Assembly: GCF_030445035.2 (NCBI RefSeq) | Contig: NC_080675.1 | Coordinates: 67,844,544 to 67,908,543 of the forward strand | Length of the DNA stretch: 64,000 bases | Direction of reading: 5' to 3' | Source: Dasypus novemcinctus | Lineage: Eukaryota; Chordata; Mammalia; Cingulata; Dasypodidae | Shown: one piece after another, positions 13,290 to 64,000 of the stretch | Numbering within the stretch: position 1 is the stretch's first letter | Layout of the letters: each line of letters starts with the position of its first letter | The notes under the pieces: model-generated | Database searches by the model: none | What the model was told of the DNA's origin: nothing | The model's input: only the letters and a program-made list of their open reading frames with translations | Program-made: the position numbers and the translations under genes

Positions 13290-13300
<11 letters not shown>
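12900..13300 (+). promoter_or_regulatory. MIS18BP1: MIS18BP1 promoter, CpG-rich, with CCAAT, E2F-like and CDE/CHR elements
   Basis: This is the only clearly GC- and CpG-rich stretch in the window, running on into exon 1 and intron 1 to about 13500. No TATA box is placed near the inferred start. Seen motifs: TGACGTA (CRE-like) at 13213-13219, CCAAT at 13233-13237, GGCGGGAA (E2F-like) at 13246-13253, GGCGG at 13254-13258 followed by a 4-base gap, then TTCGAA at 13263-13268 and TTTGAA at 13269-13274. The GGCGG-N4-TTYGAA layout matches the CDE/CHR element known from late cell-cycle promoters. Function is inferred from the motifs; the transcription start is not visible. Confidence 0.75.
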
Positions 13301-63749
<50,449 letters not shown>

Positions 63750-63777
63750 GTAATATTTCTTTTGTACTTCACTTTTT

Positions 63778-64000
63778 AAAAAATTTATCCCCCCGTCCCC
63801 CATGTTGTTTGCACTTGCTGTCTGCTGTGTGTTCTGTGTCTGCTTGTCTTCTCTTTAGGTGGCACAGGGATCCAATCCTGGGCCATCTCTTGTGTCTCAG
63901 CAACCTGGTCTGCTGCATCTCTTATTGTCTCCTTTGTGTCTCTTTTTGTTGCTTCATCTTGCTGTGCCAGCTCTCTGCTCAGGCCAGCTTATCTTCACCA
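63778..64000 (-). mobile_element. DAS-type SINE, cut by the window edge
   Basis: In inverted orientation it shows the T/C-rich tail, TGTCTGCTTGTCTTCTCTTTAG, then a tRNA-like head and further DAS-III-like body text (GTTGCTTCATCTTGCTGTG). The arrangement looks composite: a short-type element followed by long-type sequence. Confidence 0.7.

Overview
The window is nuclear DNA from a placental mammal, most likely an armadillo (Dasypus-like xenarthran). Thirteen copies of a roughly 400-base tRNA-derived SINE of the armadillo DAS type are present, many with intact target-site duplications, along with xenarthran-style L1 3' ends and old placental repeats (L2, MIR, MER5A). There is no bacterial-style gene organisation; most long open frames are SINE or L1 sequence read by chance.

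The one functional gene I can support is MIS18BP1 (M18BP1/KNL2), on the + strand. A CpG-rich promoter and non-coding first exon lie at about 12.9-13.44 kb. The start codon is at 21879 in exon 2. Fifteen coding exons (exons 2-16), all with GT-AG junctions and compatible phases, can be joined from 21879 to 63749. They give 1125 whole codons plus one base; the last few dozen codons lie beyond the right edge. The product is the scaffold of the Mis18 complex that licenses CENP-A loading at centromeres. It has an N-terminal Mis18-binding region with two Thr-Pro sites (T4, T40), a SANTA domain (exons 5-7) and a SANT/Myb domain (exons 11-12).

Layout: 1-12.8 kb is intergenic and built of L1 3' ends, a likely solo LTR, L2 and three DAS-III or DAS-like SINEs. 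12.9-13.44 kb is the promoter and exon 1. 13.4-21.75 kb is intron 1, holding a 5.3 kb block of antisense L1 pieces. 25.6-32.7 kb is intron 3, nearly filled by an antisense, decayed processed pseudogene of UNC13B (Munc13-2). That pseudogene is itself broken by two SINEs and another poly(A)-tailed retrocopy. 33-64 kb holds the remaining exons among L2, L1, MER5A, MIR and DAS-SINE insertions.

I found no wholly new biological system. The points most worth checking are the CDE/CHR-type cell-cycle promoter with tandem CHR elements, the nested UNC13B retrocopy, the duplicated 3'-terminal modules of the local L1 family, a short DAS-SINE subfamily, inverted SINE pairs around exons, and an L1 5' end facing into coding exon 2.
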